64,000 bases of DNA, from assembly GCF_009496005.1 (NCBI RefSeq), contig NZ_WIBF01000003.1, forward strand, positions 248,001 through 312,000, in the 5' to 3' direction. This document shows, in pieces, positions 54,069-63,326 of the stretch (position 1 is its first letter; each line of letters opens with the position of its first letter). The translations under genes and the position numbers were made by a program. The notes beneath the pieces were generated by a model that was given only the letters and a program-made list of their open reading frames with translations, was not told the origin of the DNA and ran no database searches. Origin of the DNA: Tritonibacter litoralis. Lineage in GTDB: Bacteria > Pseudomonadota > Alphaproteobacteria > Rhodobacterales > Rhodobacteraceae.

Positions 54069-54593
54069 TCAGACGTCCTGGCGAGAGATCTCTACGATCA
54101 AAACATCATGAACACCGCCGCCGAGCTGCCGTTGCGCAGCTTCGCGCAATGCCGTGCGCAGGGGATCCAGCATATCGGACCGGGTGAATGCCCCCCGAAA
54201 ACCGCCCATATTGGCGTGATCAAACAATACCTGCAGGAATACGTCCCGCAGCTTGGGCTCATAGGCGTGGACCATTTCGTTCATGCCGATATCGGTTTCC
54301 AAAGACAGGGAGACAACCACCAGCGATGCCAGCTCTTCGTGCTCAACAACCGGAACAACAAACTGATTCTGGATCTTGATGTATTCCACGGTCGGCTCAG
54401 CTTCCGGGTCATGCTTTGCCACTTCTTTCTCGTGGTCGTCTTCTTTCATCTCTTCTTTGTGCATGCCGTCTTCTTCGCCATGCATATCCGCCTCGGCATG
54501 TTCTTCTGGTTCAGGCTTCAGCATTATGCCGGCCCCGATGCCGCCTGCTGTGCCTACGATCAGCAAAATAACCGGAAGGAGTTTAGCTATCAT
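54069..54593 (-). CDS. Second FliL-like basal body-associated protein
   Basis: A 174-residue protein with an N-terminal membrane helix (LLPVILLIVGTAGGIGAGIM), a strongly acidic His-rich linker (about residues 28-64) and a FliL-type periplasmic domain (YIKIQNQFVVPVV, then LRDVFLQVLFDH and VLIVEISRQDV). It is the last gene of the flgB-to-flgH operon, 9 bp after flgH. It differs clearly from the FliL at 43726; the two may act at different places or with different stators. Confidence 0.82.
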   Translation of the reverse strand: MIAKLLPVILLIVGTAGGIGAGIMLKPEPEEHAEADMHGEEDGMHKEEMKEDDHEKEVAKHDPEAEPTVEYIKIQNQFVVPVVEHEELASLVVVSLSLETDIGMNEMVHAYEPKLRDVFLQVLFDHANMGGFRGAFTRSDMLDPLRTALREAAQRQLGGGVHDVLIVEISRQDV

Positions 54594-54602
54594 GGTCTGT
54601 CC

Positions 54603-55343
54603 TTAGAACGGGAGCACTACGTCCAGCAGCTGCTGGCCATAACGCGGTTGTTGTACGTCGGTGATCTGACCACGGCCGCCATAGGAAACACGGGCCGAAG
54701 CGATCTTGTCATAAGTGATTTCGTTTTGACGGCTGATATCTTCGGGGCGCACATAGCCAGAGACCAGCAGCTCGCGGATTTCAAAGTTCACCCGCAGCTC
54801 TTGTGAGCCATTGATGGCAAGGACGCCGTTGGGCAATACATCCACAATCGTTGCCGCCACGCGCAGTTCCAGTTTCTCGCTTCGGCTGACAGAACCCGAG
54901 CCTCCGGATGATGAATTCGATGTCAGATCAACCGCATCTGCGAGGCTGGCCCCTTCGGGCAGGTGACGGTCCAGACGCTGGGGGACACCCAGCAACTGCG
55001 GCACCCCTAGGCTTTCGGATCCATTGCGGGAGCGTTGCGTATCGTTGGAAATCTCGGCTTCTTCGTCGATCTCAATCACAACAGTCAGGATGTCACCGCG
55101 TTTTACCGCCCGCCGGTCCCCAAGCAGCGATTGGCGTTCACCGCTCCAAAGCGAAGCATGGTCGACAGCGCGTTGTGGATGGTGCTCTTGCGGCAGCCCC
55201 TCCCACAGCATAGCCACATGTTCCGGCGTTTCATTTGCCGGGGTAAAAGAAGGCGGTTTGCCAAGGTGATCCATCCGAGCACAGGCACCAGTCGCGATCA
55301 GGCCGATCAGCGCCATTTTGGAAACTACTGACATGGGTTTCAT
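54603..55343 (-). CDS. flgH: Flagellar L-ring protein FlgH
   Basis: Outer-membrane ring lipoprotein of 246 residues. The N-terminal signal ends in a lipobox-like IATGAC (Cys20 or so). SLWSGERQSLLGDRRAVKRGDILTVVIEI and LVSGYVRPEDISRQNEITYD (20 residues) match the FlgH family. Overlaps flgA by one base. The P-ring partner flgI is not in the window. Confidence 0.95.
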   Translation of the reverse strand: MKPMSVVSKMALIGLIATGACARMDHLGKPPSFTPANETPEHVAMLWEGLPQEHHPQRAVDHASLWSGERQSLLGDRRAVKRGDILTVVIEIDEEAEISNDTQRSRNGSESLGVPQLLGVPQRLDRHLPEGASLADAVDLTSNSSSGGSGSVSRSEKLELRVAATIVDVLPNGVLAINGSQELRVNFEIRELLVSGYVRPEDISRQNEITYDKIASARVSYGGRGQITDVQQPRYGQQLLDVVLPF

Positions 55344-55759
55344 TAATGTACCTCAATGGATCCATCGGACCGAACACGGCCGGATACAGTTGTGCGGGAT
55401 GACAGGTTCATCACCCGAATGGATTCGCCCTCGGCTCCGCGCCCCAGCGCGCGCCCTTCGGTGGCGATGGTCAAAGAGCCGTTGCGAAAGATCAGAGTCA
55501 CCAGATCATTGCGTTCGACAATGGCAGGAGGCCCAAAATCGCCGCGGCGAATGGGGCGGCCGGTGTAAAGCGCGACGCGGGCCTCTTGCCCGATCAGCTC
55601 GTCTACCGAGGCCACGGCGCCTGGAACTTCCACCTGTTTGACCATCAGATCGCTGGGCGCGATGATCTCTTTGGGGCGGATGTTGCGCGCAGGCACCAGG
55701 ATTTCGGCCACAGCAGCCTGCGCCAGAACGGCAATCACAAAGGCAAGGGCGTATTTCAT
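55343..55759 (-). CDS. flgA: Flagellar P-ring assembly chaperone FlgA
   Basis: A 138-residue periplasmic protein with signal peptide (MKYALAFVIAVLAQAAVA). It has the SAF-domain pattern of FlgA: ILVPARNIRPKEIIAPSDL, GQEARVALYTGRPIRRGD, then VTLIFRNGSLTIATEGRAL. It is on the short side because it lacks most of the N-terminal subdomain of enteric FlgA. Single-base overlaps with flgG and flgH suggest tight coupling. Confidence 0.92.
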   Translation of the reverse strand: MKYALAFVIAVLAQAAVAEILVPARNIRPKEIIAPSDLMVKQVEVPGAVASVDELIGQEARVALYTGRPIRRGDFGPPAIVERNDLVTLIFRNGSLTIATEGRALGRGAEGESIRVMNLSSRTTVSGRVRSDGSIEVH

Positions 55760-56544
55760 CAGCGCACCTGTGTTGTTGCACCCATCATCTGGTCAACGGC
55801 TGAGATGACTTTGGCATTCATTTCATAGCCCCGTTGCGCAGCGATCAGCTCGGTGACCTCACGTACAGCATCAACGGAGCTGGCTTCCAAATACCCTTGG
55901 CGCAGCGTGCCCAACCCATCTTCACCAGCGGTGGAGACATTGGCGCCGCCTGACGCTTCGGTTTCGACAAAGAGGTTGCCGCCAATCGCTTCAAGCCCCT
56001 TGGGGTTGGTGAAGTTCGCCAGGCTCAACTGTCCCAACAACTGACCCTCGGTTGTTTCATCGAAATAGGCAAAAACTTCACCCTCGGGGTTGATCGAAAT
56101 GCTCAACGCATCGTCGGGGATCGTAATTTCGGGTGACACGGAAAAACCGTCAGACGTCACGATCAGACCTTCGGCATCCCGTTTCAATGCACCATCACGA
56201 GTATAGGCGGACTGACCAGAGGGGAGGGTGACCTCAAGGAAGCCATTACCATCAATCGCGACATCCAGATCATTGTTGGTTTGTGTCAACGCCCCTTGTT
56301 CCAGGTGGATAGAGACGGCAGCTGGACGCACGCCAAGGCCAACCTGAACACCTGTTGGCAGCACGGTGCCATCAGAGGCATTCACTGTTCCCGCACGCGA
56401 TACCTGTTGGTAGTGCAAGTCCGCAAACTCGGCACGACGCGCGTTATAAGCGGTGGTGTTCATGTTTGAGAGGTTGTTCGAGATGGTTTCAACCCGCAGC
56501 TGCTGTGCGCTCATCCCGGTGGCAGCGATCTTAAGAGCCCGCAT
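55759..56544 (-). CDS. flgG: Flagellar distal rod protein FlgG
   Basis: A 261-residue rod protein with the N-terminal axial-family motif ETISNNLSNMNTTAYNARRA and a C-terminal heptad end (ELIAAQRGYEMNAKVISAVD). Length and MRALKIAATGMSAQQLRVET at the start identify FlgG rather than FlgF. It lies 10 bp after flgF. Confidence 0.96.
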   Translation of the reverse strand: MRALKIAATGMSAQQLRVETISNNLSNMNTTAYNARRAEFADLHYQQVSRAGTVNASDGTVLPTGVQVGLGVRPAAVSIHLEQGALTQTNNDLDVAIDGNGFLEVTLPSGQSAYTRDGALKRDAEGLIVTSDGFSVSPEITIPDDALSISINPEGEVFAYFDETTEGQLLGQLSLANFTNPKGLEAIGGNLFVETEASGGANVSTAGEDGLGTLRQGYLEASSVDAVREVTELIAAQRGYEMNAKVISAVDQMMGATTQVR

Positions 56545-56554
56545 TGTCCGTCTC

Positions 56555-57271
56555 CTATGTTTTGATCAGTTTATCGATCGCGTCGCGGACGCGCTGATCT
56601 TCGGTTTCAAGGAAGCTTTGCCCCATTTCATAGGCGCGCTGGATTTCGATCATCCGCGTGATTTGATCGATGGAATTGACGTTGGACCCCTCAAGGAAAC
56701 CTTGATGCACACGAGCATCCAGGCTTGCATCGATTTCGCCGTCAACGCGGAACATGACCCCGTCCTCGCGGATCATTGGGCTGCCTTCACTTGGCTGAAA
56801 CAGGCCGATTTGCCCCAACGGACGCCCGTCCGCGCTCAGCGTGCCATCGGCGCCGAAACTAATGGATTGTGCGTCGCCTGGGATGAACACGGGTGCCCGG
56901 CCTGCGTCCAGCACACGCCGACCATCTGCTGTGACCAAATCGCCAGCCGCATTGGTTGAAAACGCGCCGGACCGTGTGAGACGTTCGCCATCTGGCGTCT
57001 CCACCAAAAAGAACGCATCGCCCTCGATTGCCAGGTCGAATGTACCACCTGTTTTTGTCAGCGCCCCTTGTTCCATGGAAGTGTTGCGGATGTTGGCGCG
57101 CGACATCGAGATTGATTCAGACCCCGGAGAAGAGGCCACAAATTCTGAGAAAATCAGCCCTTCCTGACGGTAGCCTGTTGTAGCCGAGTTCGCGATATTG
57201 TTTGCGACCACCCGCATCTCTCGGACAAGGCCCGTTTGGCGGGACAGAGTAGTAAAGCTTGAAGTATCCAT
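56555..57271 (-). CDS. flgF: Flagellar proximal rod protein FlgF
   Basis: A 238-residue axial protein with MRVVANNIANSATTGYRQEG near the N terminus and ITRMIEIQRAYEMGQSFLE at the C terminus. It precedes flgG in the operon and overlaps fliQ by one base. FlgF is preferred over other rod proteins on length and position. Confidence 0.94.
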   Translation of the reverse strand: MDTSSFTTLSRQTGLVREMRVVANNIANSATTGYRQEGLIFSEFVASSPGSESISMSRANIRNTSMEQGALTKTGGTFDLAIEGDAFFLVETPDGERLTRSGAFSTNAAGDLVTADGRRVLDAGRAPVFIPGDAQSISFGADGTLSADGRPLGQIGLFQPSEGSPMIREDGVMFRVDGEIDASLDARVHQGFLEGSNVNSIDQITRMIEIQRAYEMGQSFLETEDQRVRDAIDKLIKT

Positions 57272-57543
57272 TACAGACCTCCTGTGATCAGCGGCACCAC
57301 GTGCCCGTCAAAAAACGCAACAAGCGTGTATGTCATGAAGCCCATGGTGGCCCAAAAGACGATAAGGATGGCGACCAGTTTTGGCACAAAGGTCAGCGTC
57401 ATTTCCTGGATCGAGGTCAGGGCCTGAAAGAGGCCAACGGCAATACCAACCACCAGCGCTACGGCCAACACCGGCGTAGCCATTGTGACGGCCGTAAAGA
57501 CCGCCTGACGCAACGTGTCAAAAAAGAGCCCGTCATTCATCAT
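57271..57543 (-). CDS. fliQ: Flagellar export gate protein FliQ
   Basis: A 90-residue protein with two membrane helices (AVTMATPVLAVALVVGIAVG and VPKLVAILIVFWATMGFMTY) separated by FQALTSIQEMTLTF, the FliQ signature. The start is ATG 57543 or the next codon. It lies 4 bp after fliE and partners with FliP and FliR, encoded in other blocks of the cluster. Confidence 0.95.
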   Translation of the reverse strand: MMNDGLFFDTLRQAVFTAVTMATPVLAVALVVGIAVGLFQALTSIQEMTLTFVPKLVAILIVFWATMGFMTYTLVAFFDGHVVPLITGGL

Positions 57544-57547
57544 GGCG

Positions 57548-57844
57548 TTAGACCGGCATCCGCATGATTTCTTGGTAGGCTTCCACAACTTTGTTGCGTA
57601 CTGTCACCGCTGTTTCGACCGCCAATTCGGTTTGGGCGAGGGCCTGCACCAAAGCATGCGGATCTGCGGAACCGGTCATCGCTTGAACCGAGACCTGTTC
57701 AGATGTTTGTAAGGTGGTCGCGAATTCCTCAAAATTGGCCTTCAGATGGTTCTGAATACCACCCGAAACATGGTCCGGGTCAGCTTGAGTTGCCGGGCGT
57801 GCCGCGGCATAGCCGCTGGTAGCGGACAGAGAGCGAATATCCAT
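57548..57844 (-). CDS. fliE: Flagellar hook-basal body protein FliE
   Basis: A 98-residue protein joining MS ring and rod. The C-terminal half has the FliE pattern DPHALVQALAQTELAVETAV followed by RNKVVEAYQEIMRMPV. It follows flgC by 21 bp in the usual flgB-flgC-fliE order. Confidence 0.95.
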   Translation of the reverse strand: MDIRSLSATSGYAAARPATQADPDHVSGGIQNHLKANFEEFATTLQTSEQVSVQAMTGSADPHALVQALAQTELAVETAVTVRNKVVEAYQEIMRMPV

Positions 57845-57865
57845 TCTGGATCTCCTAATTCAATT

Positions 57866-58258
57866 TTAGTTGCGCAACAGATCCATCAAGGCGGAGGACA
57901 TGCTGCGTGTTTGGTCGAACATTTTCAGGTTGGCTTCATAGCTGCGTTGCGCTTCGCGGGCGTCGGCAATCTCGATCATCAGATCGACGTTGGAACCGTC
58001 GTAGTGACCACTGTCATCGGCCAGAGGGTGGGTCGGATCATAGATCTGTTCCAGATCGCTGCGGTCCAGGATCACGCGGCCCACGCGCACCTGCTCTGTA
58101 TTAGTGTTCAGGTTCCGTACCGCTTCAAACGGAACGGATTTCCGGCGGTACCCTGGCGTGTCAGCGTTTGAAATGTTTTCTGCGACATGGCGGAGGCGAT
58201 TGGCTTGAGCTTTCAGACCGCTGGATGAAACAGACAAAGAGTTTGCAAAATCACTCAT
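57866..58258 (-). CDS. flgC: Flagellar proximal rod protein FlgC
   Basis: A 130-residue axial protein: RHVAENISNADTPGYRRK at the N terminus, DPTHPLADDSGHY in the middle and EAQRSYEANLKMFDQTRSM near the end, all typical of FlgC. It lies 15 bp after flgB. Confidence 0.97.
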   Translation of the reverse strand: MSDFANSLSVSSSGLKAQANRLRHVAENISNADTPGYRRKSVPFEAVRNLNTNTEQVRVGRVILDRSDLEQIYDPTHPLADDSGHYDGSNVDLMIEIADAREAQRSYEANLKMFDQTRSMSSALMDLLRN

Positions 58259-58273
58259 TCTTCAAACCTCCGA

Positions 58274-58690
58274 TCAATTGGCGCGAATGCTGGCGCGCAG
58301 CACATTCATGGAAGAGCGGTAGATCGCCAGCGCACGGTCGTGTTGGCGTTTGACTTCCACACCTTTCAGAATTTCATCTTCGATCGAAACAGAGTTGCCG
58401 TTGGGGCCTGCGCCGGTGTCATCTTCTGTGATTGCCCAATCCACGCCACCGCCTGCGCCGTTCAGATGCGAAGACCGGGTTGAAATCATGTCCCCTGACG
58501 ATGCGCCACGGCGTGCGAAGACCTCTGAAAAGGGTCTGATATCTTTGGAATGGTAATCAGGTGTATTGGCGTTGGCGATGTTTTGCGACACCAATGCCTG
58601 ACGGGTCCCTGCATGAGACGCCATCGAGTATGCAATTTTAAAGACGTTCAAATCTGCGAACACCGGGGCTTCTCCCTCGATCAATTTCAA
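58274..58690 (-). CDS. flgB: Flagellar proximal rod protein FlgB
   Basis: A 138-residue rod protein with RQALVSQNIANANTPDYHSK and the C-terminal RALAIYRSSMNVLRASIRAN. It is the first gene of the operon running down to the second fliL. Only 46 bp separate it from the divergent fliI, so promoters overlap; TTAACC at 58698-58703 is a possible CtrA half site. The start at 58690 could be a few codons too far upstream. Confidence 0.92.
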   Translation of the reverse strand: MKLIEGEAPVFADLNVFKIAYSMASHAGTRQALVSQNIANANTPDYHSKDIRPFSEVFARRGASSGDMISTRSSHLNGAGGGVDWAITEDDTGAGPNGNSVSIEDEILKGVEVKRQHDRALAIYRSSMNVLRASIRAN

Positions 58691-58736
58691 TCAAGGCTTA
58701 ACCCCGATTCCTTTAGAAATTGTTTTCAGAGGCACT

Positions 58737-60074
58737 ATGGAGAAGCCAAACATGATCCCTGCGCTAAAAGCTCTGACGGAAGAACTTGCATCAAAGAAGC
58801 TGTCCACGACGGTGGGCCGCGTGAGCGGAGTTGCAGATGGAGTCATAAAAGTCACTGGTCTTGCACACTTAGCCCGCATCGGTGACCGCGCCGAGCTGCG
58901 CCGTGGTCCGGACGATACGCTGATGGGTGAGATCATGAAGATCGATGACAACTTGGTCTTTATGTTGCCCGACACCGCTCCGGACCGAATCCGAATCGAC
59001 GATCCGGTTTTGCTGTTGCCGACGCCAATTTTTGCCCCAAGCGACAATTGGGTGGGTCGTGTGATCGATCCTTTTGGCCAGCCACTGGATGGTCGCCCGC
59101 TGTTGCGCGGAGAAGAGGCACGGGATCTGATGGCCGCCCCACCCAAGGCCGCCGCGCGTCGCGGATTGGGGGAACGGTTGTCGACGGGATATGCTGTGAC
59201 CAACACTTTGTTGCCCATCGTCAAAGGCCAGCGTGTTGGTCTCTTTGCCGGATCTGGTGTTGGTAAGTCGACCCTTCTTGCAAAGCTCGCGCAGAATATG
59301 GAAGCCGATGTGGTTGTTATGGCCCTGATTGGTGAGCGTGGGCGCGAGGTAAACCACTTTGTAAAAGACGTTTTGGGCGAAGAAGGTATGCGCCGGACGG
59401 TTGTGGTGGCGGCAACATCAGACCAATCCGCACTGGTGCGCAGGCGGTGCGCCTGGGCTGCAATGACTGTGGCCGAACATTTCCGGGACCAAGGCAAACA
59501 CGTATTGTTCCTGGCTGACTCGGTCACCCGATTTGCCGAAGCGCACCGCGAAATCTCTGCCGCTGCGGGTGAGGCACCGGCGCTGCGGGGCTATCCGCCT
59601 TCTGTGACACCGTTGATTACCGGGATGTGTGAACGGTCCGGCCCCGGTCAGGATGAACAGGGCGACATCACGGCTGTTTACAGCGTCCTCGTCGCGGGTT
59701 CTGATATGGACGAGCCGATTGCCGATATTCTGCGCGGTGTTCTGGATGGGCACATTGTTTTGAACCGCGAAATTGCCGAACGCGGTCGGTTCCCGGCGAT
59801 TGACGTGTCGCGCTCTGTCTCGCGAAGCCTGCCCGCTGCGGCCACTCCTGATGAAAACGAACAGATCCTGCAGGTGCGCAAGTTCCTTGGATCGTATGAG
59901 CAATCCGAAGTGATGATCCGCGCGGGGCTCTATTCTGCAGGCAATGACCTTGTATTGGATCAGGCGGTGAAGCTCTGGCCCGAGCTGGACGCATTCTTTG
60001 GTAAAGAAGAACCGGGAAAACCTGCTGAGAGTTTTTCACGTCTTGGTCTGATGCTGCGGCGGGCGGGACGCTAA
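58737..60074 (+). CDS. fliI: Flagellar export ATPase FliI
   Basis: A 445-residue F1-beta-like ATPase that energises flagellar export. Walker A is GLFAGSGVGKST (near residue 170-180), Walker B is HVLFLADSVTRFAEAHRE, and GYPPSVTPLITGMCERSG is typical of the FliI/YscN class. The C terminus is RLGLMLRRAGR. The start at 58737 has AGAGGCA upstream. Divergent from flgB and the last flagellar gene in the window. Confidence 0.97.
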   Translation: MEKPNMIPALKALTEELASKKLSTTVGRVSGVADGVIKVTGLAHLARIGDRAELRRGPDDTLMGEIMKIDDNLVFMLPDTAPDRIRIDDPVLLLPTPIFAPSDNWVGRVIDPFGQPLDGRPLLRGEEARDLMAAPPKAAARRGLGERLSTGYAVTNTLLPIVKGQRVGLFAGSGVGKSTLLAKLAQNMEADVVVMALIGERGREVNHFVKDVLGEEGMRRTVVVAATSDQSALVRRRCAWAAMTVAEHFRDQGKHVLFLADSVTRFAEAHREISAAAGEAPALRGYPPSVTPLITGMCERSGPGQDEQGDITAVYSVLVAGSDMDEPIADILRGVLDGHIVLNREIAERGRFPAIDVSRSVSRSLPAAATPDENEQILQVRKFLGSYEQSEVMIRAGLYSAGNDLVLDQAVKLWPELDAFFGKEEPGKPAESFSRLGLMLRRAGR

Positions 60075-60082
60075 ATGTCAAA

Positions 60083-60106
60083 GAAATGCTGCAACTGCAG
60101 CATTTC
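60083..60106. terminator. Perfect stem-loop after fliI
   Basis: GAAATGCTGCA and TGCAGCATTTC pair fully with a two-base spacer. It lies 9 bp after the fliI stop but lacks a T-tract, so termination would be weak or factor-dependent. Confidence 0.5.
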
Positions 60107-60275
60107 TGCGCAAATCCTAAGCTCAGATCACATTAAATCCAATTTTTATTTAAATAATATCGCAAAAGCATTGAAAAAGCGTCACAGCATGTCTCTAAGT
60201 CCAGTGCTAGGGAACGTATTCAATTTCCGATGCCATAACCAAGTTTCAAGCGTTTAATTTCTGTGAGGTGTTGTT

Positions 60276-60950
60276 GTGCACGAAGCTGTATGTGTCCACG
60301 AACGTGAGCTGAATTTCACTGCATCCAAAGTGAGAAAGTCCATTTATCTCCCGATCGGGAAGCGGGTGTTTGATCTTGTTCTTGCGGTGCTGATGTTACC
60401 GATTTTGGCACCGGTGATTGCGATTTTGTATCTGATCGCGCGCAAAGATGGCGGACCGGGATTTTTTGGCCATAAACGGGTCGGGCAACATGGTCGCAGT
60501 TTCCGGTGCTGGAAAATCCGGACGATGGTTGTGGATGCCGAAGCCAAACTTGCCGCGCATTTGGTGTCCCACCCCGAAGCGGCCGCGGAATGGGCGCGGG
60601 ATCACAAGCTGACGGATGATCCCCGGATCACGGGTGTCGGCAAATTTCTCCGTGAAACCAGCCTGGATGAGCTACCGCAAATCTGGAATGTTCTCAAAGG
60701 CGAGATGAGCTTTGTTGGTGCACGGCCTGTGGTGACAGCCGAACTCGAAAAATACGGTTCGGATGTTCAAGCTTATTACGCACAGAAACCTGGCATCACC
60801 GGACTGTGGCAAGTGTCAGGTCGCAACGATGTCAGCTATGAGGAACGGGTATCGATGGATGTCAGCTATTTGTCGCGATGTTCAGCATGGACGGATCTTA
60901 AGATCATTGTCAGCACTGGTCTGGAAGTGATTGGCAAGAGCGGGCGCTAA
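60276..60950 (+). CDS. Initiating sugar-1-phosphate transferase (ExoY/PssY-like)
   Basis: A 224-residue polyprenyl-phosphate sugar phosphotransferase, which starts exopolysaccharide or similar glycans by loading a hexose-1-phosphate on undecaprenyl phosphate. One membrane segment ([20 protein letters not shown]) is followed by the catalytic domain motifs [30 protein letters not shown], and [15 protein letters not shown] start with GTGAGG upstream. No other polysaccharide genes are near, so the product is unknown. Confidence 0.9.
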   Translation: MHEAVCVHERELNFTASKVRKSIYLPIGKRVFDLVLAVLMLPILAPVIAILYLIARKDGGPGFFGHKRVGQHGRSFRCWKIRTMVVDAEAKLAAHLVSHPEAAAEWARDHKLTDDPRITGVGKFLRETSLDELPQIWNVLKGEMSFVGARPVVTAELEKYGSDVQAYYAQKPGITGLWQVSGRNDVSYEERVSMDVSYLSRCSAWTDLKIIVSTGLEVIGKSGR

Positions 60951-61149
60951 GTTCTAAATTATATGCCTAAAACGTCGCATTTGGTTCAGCTCAAATTTTG
61001 ATATACTTAAATAAAAATACCGCTTGTTTGTGCATCCGACAGAGCGCAGTCAGGCAAGACGAAACTATGGAGCAGGTTACGTCTACCTCCCTCGATGTCG
61101 GTGAGTTTGTCTTTGTGGGAGAGCGACCTGATTTTGTTAGGAGGGTCCC

Positions 61150-62058
61150 ATGAGGGACAAGCCGACCACAACCGCAAATGACTATTTCCCGCCATTTGGA
61201 GGATTGAAGGCCTTTTACGCCCTTGGCGTCACTGGCAGTGCGGTTGAGGCTGCCGCGCGTTTGAAAGTGACCCCATCCGCCGTCAGCCACCAACTGAAAG
61301 CTCTGGAAACGGAACTGGGCGTGCGTTTGCTCGAAAACCGCAAAGGCAAGCTGCATCTGACTGCGGATGGCAAACAGTTCTTCCAGCAGATCAAAGATCC
61401 TATGGCATCTATTGTCCGGGCTACAGATCTGGTGCGCTCTTCTCCTGCGCGAAAACGGGTGACCGTCACCTTGACGCCCTCCTTTGCCGCGGATTGGTTC
61501 TTGCACCGGATCGTCGATCTGGAACGGGAACACAGCGATATTGAGGTCAATCTGGTGACCACAACTCGGGTTGTGGATTTGGACCGGGAAGGTGTGGATC
61601 TGGCGATCCGCCGTGGCGATGGGCGTTGGACGGGAACAGTGGCCGATCCTTTGATGTCTGAAACCATTGTCCCTGTTATGTCGCAAGCGCTGTTTGAACA
61701 AACGGGGTGCACCAATTTGGCTGAATTGTTGCAATCTGCCCGCGTGCTGGAAAATGCAAATGTCGAAGGGGAATGGGACAGCTGGTGCCGCTCTTGTGAT
61801 CTAAAAACGCCCGATTTGGCGCAGCGCTACAGTTTGCCGACCTACGAGCTGACGCTTCAGGCGGCGCGCGATGGACTGGGCGTGGCATTGGCGCGGCGGC
61901 CGCTGGCGGATCCTGATCTGGAAAATGGAACCCTGATCCAACCCTTTGCTGAGCAGGGCGCGCAGGTGGAAACGGGATATTATGTGGTCCGCTCTCCCGA
62001 TCCTATGACATCCGTGGTCAAGCGGTTCCACAGCTGGTTGCTGAAGCAGGTTGAATGA
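61150..62058 (+). CDS. LysR family transcriptional regulator, GcvA-like
   Basis: A 302-residue regulator. The N-terminal helix-turn-helix has GSAVEAAARLKVTPSAVSHQ, then LKALETELGVRLLEN; the remaining 200 residues are a substrate-binding-type effector domain (EVNLVTTTRVVDLDREGVDL, LAIRRGDGRW). It resembles GcvA/AmpR-like members. GGAGGG precedes the ATG. It lies in the same direction as the CoA-transferase gene 86 bp downstream and may control it; the effector is unknown. Confidence 0.92.
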   Translation: MRDKPTTTANDYFPPFGGLKAFYALGVTGSAVEAAARLKVTPSAVSHQLKALETELGVRLLENRKGKLHLTADGKQFFQQIKDPMASIVRATDLVRSSPARKRVTVTLTPSFAADWFLHRIVDLEREHSDIEVNLVTTTRVVDLDREGVDLAIRRGDGRWTGTVADPLMSETIVPVMSQALFEQTGCTNLAELLQSARVLENANVEGEWDSWCRSCDLKTPDLAQRYSLPTYELTLQAARDGLGVALARRPLADPDLENGTLIQPFAEQGAQVETGYYVVRSPDPMTSVVKRFHSWLLKQVE

Positions 62059-62144
62059 ATCTCATCTTCCAGTGATTTTTATTCATTTCTGACTTTACAT
62101 TCGACTTCCTACCTTCTGATTACGGAAGAATTAGGAAGACGATT

Positions 62145-63326
62145 ATGGATCAGGACACCACGGCCACATTCACAGGCCCTCTTGCCGGGATCAAGATCAT
62201 CGATTTGACCACGGTCATCTCGGGCCCTATGTGCACGATGATGCTGGCGGATCAGGGCGCGGATGTGATCAAGGTGGAGCGCGCGGATGGGGATTACACC
62301 CGGCATCTAGCAACGCGACGTGGTGGACACTCGGCGTCCTTTTTGAACAACAACCGCAACAAACGCTCTGTTGTTGTCGACCTCAAGGACGCTGATGACC
62401 TTACGGCGCTCAAGGCGTTGATTGCGGATGCGGATGTATTCATCCAAAACTTTCGCCCCGGCGTCGCGGATCGTCTGGGCCTGGGATATGAAGCGCTGAG
62501 CGCCCTGAACCCGAAGCTGATCCATATGTCGATTGCAGGCTTTGGATTTTCTGGTCCTTTGGCAGGTAAGCCCGTGTATGATCCGCTGATCCAGGCGGTG
62601 TCTGCCCTTACAACTGTCCAGGCCGGCTCGGATGAGGAACGCCCCCGTTTGGTGCGCACGATCCTGCCGGACAAGCTGACGGCTGTTCAGGCCAGCCAGG
62701 CTGTGACTGCGGCGCTGTTTGCACGAGAACGCAGCGGACAAGGGCAGAAAGTCACCCTGTCCATGCTTGATACTGTTGCCACCTTCCTCTGGGCGTCTGA
62801 CATGAACGGACATACCTTTGTCGGTGATGAGATGGAGAAGGAAGAAAGCCAGTCCTTCAGCGATCTGATCTACGATGTGGGCGACGGGTATCTGAGCATT
62901 TCGATCATGCAGGACAAACATTGGGCTGCCCTGGCCGAGGCGACCGGGCGGCCGGATATCCTGGAAGATCCGCGGTTCACGGATGCGGAGCTGCGCGAGA
63001 TCAACCGGGATGCGCGGCTGACCCTGACGCAGGATATCGTGCGGGATATGGATCGTGACACGCTGTTGGCGGCGCTGGAACACGCTGGCGTTCCCTGTGC
63101 CCCTGTTCTGACACGTCACGAGATGCGCAACCATCCACAGATGGCCGCAAATGAGACGTTCTTTGAATACGACCACCCCACCGCAGGCCGCCTGCGTCAG
63201 GCCCGCAATCCGGCCGTGTTTTACGGAACGCCTGCGCAAAACCGTCGTCCGGCCCCAGAACTGGGCGCGCATACGGGCGAAATTTTGGACCACCTGCGTT
63301 CGCCAAAAACAGAGGATGAGGAATGA
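62145..63326 (+). CDS. CaiB/BaiF family CoA-transferase
   Basis: A 393-residue class III CoA-transferase, which moves CoA between organic acids through an aspartyl-CoA anhydride. Family features are GPMCTMMLADQGADVIKVER, NNNRNKRSVVVDLK, and the catalytic Asp in GKPVYDPLIQAVSA (near residue 148). Substrate not predictable. A LysR gene is upstream and a GST gene overlaps its end by 4 bp. Confidence 0.94.
   Translation: MDQDTTATFTGPLAGIKIIDLTTVISGPMCTMMLADQGADVIKVERADGDYTRHLATRRGGHSASFLNNNRNKRSVVVDLKDADDLTALKALIADADVFIQNFRPGVADRLGLGYEALSALNPKLIHMSIAGFGFSGPLAGKPVYDPLIQAVSALTTVQAGSDEERPRLVRTILPDKLTAVQASQAVTAALFARERSGQGQKVTLSMLDTVATFLWASDMNGHTFVGDEMEKEESQSFSDLIYDVGDGYLSISIMQDKHWAALAEATGRPDILEDPRFTDAELREINRDARLTLTQDIVRDMDRDTLLAALEHAGVPCAPVLTRHEMRNHPQMAANETFFEYDHPTAGRLRQARNPAVFYGTPAQNRRPAPELGAHTGEILDHLRSPKTEDEE

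Noticed and set aside
60075-60257. A 60-codon Cys-rich frame directly after fliI
   Set aside because: It starts inside a perfect stem-loop, has no ribosome site and runs through A+T-rich non-coding sequence.
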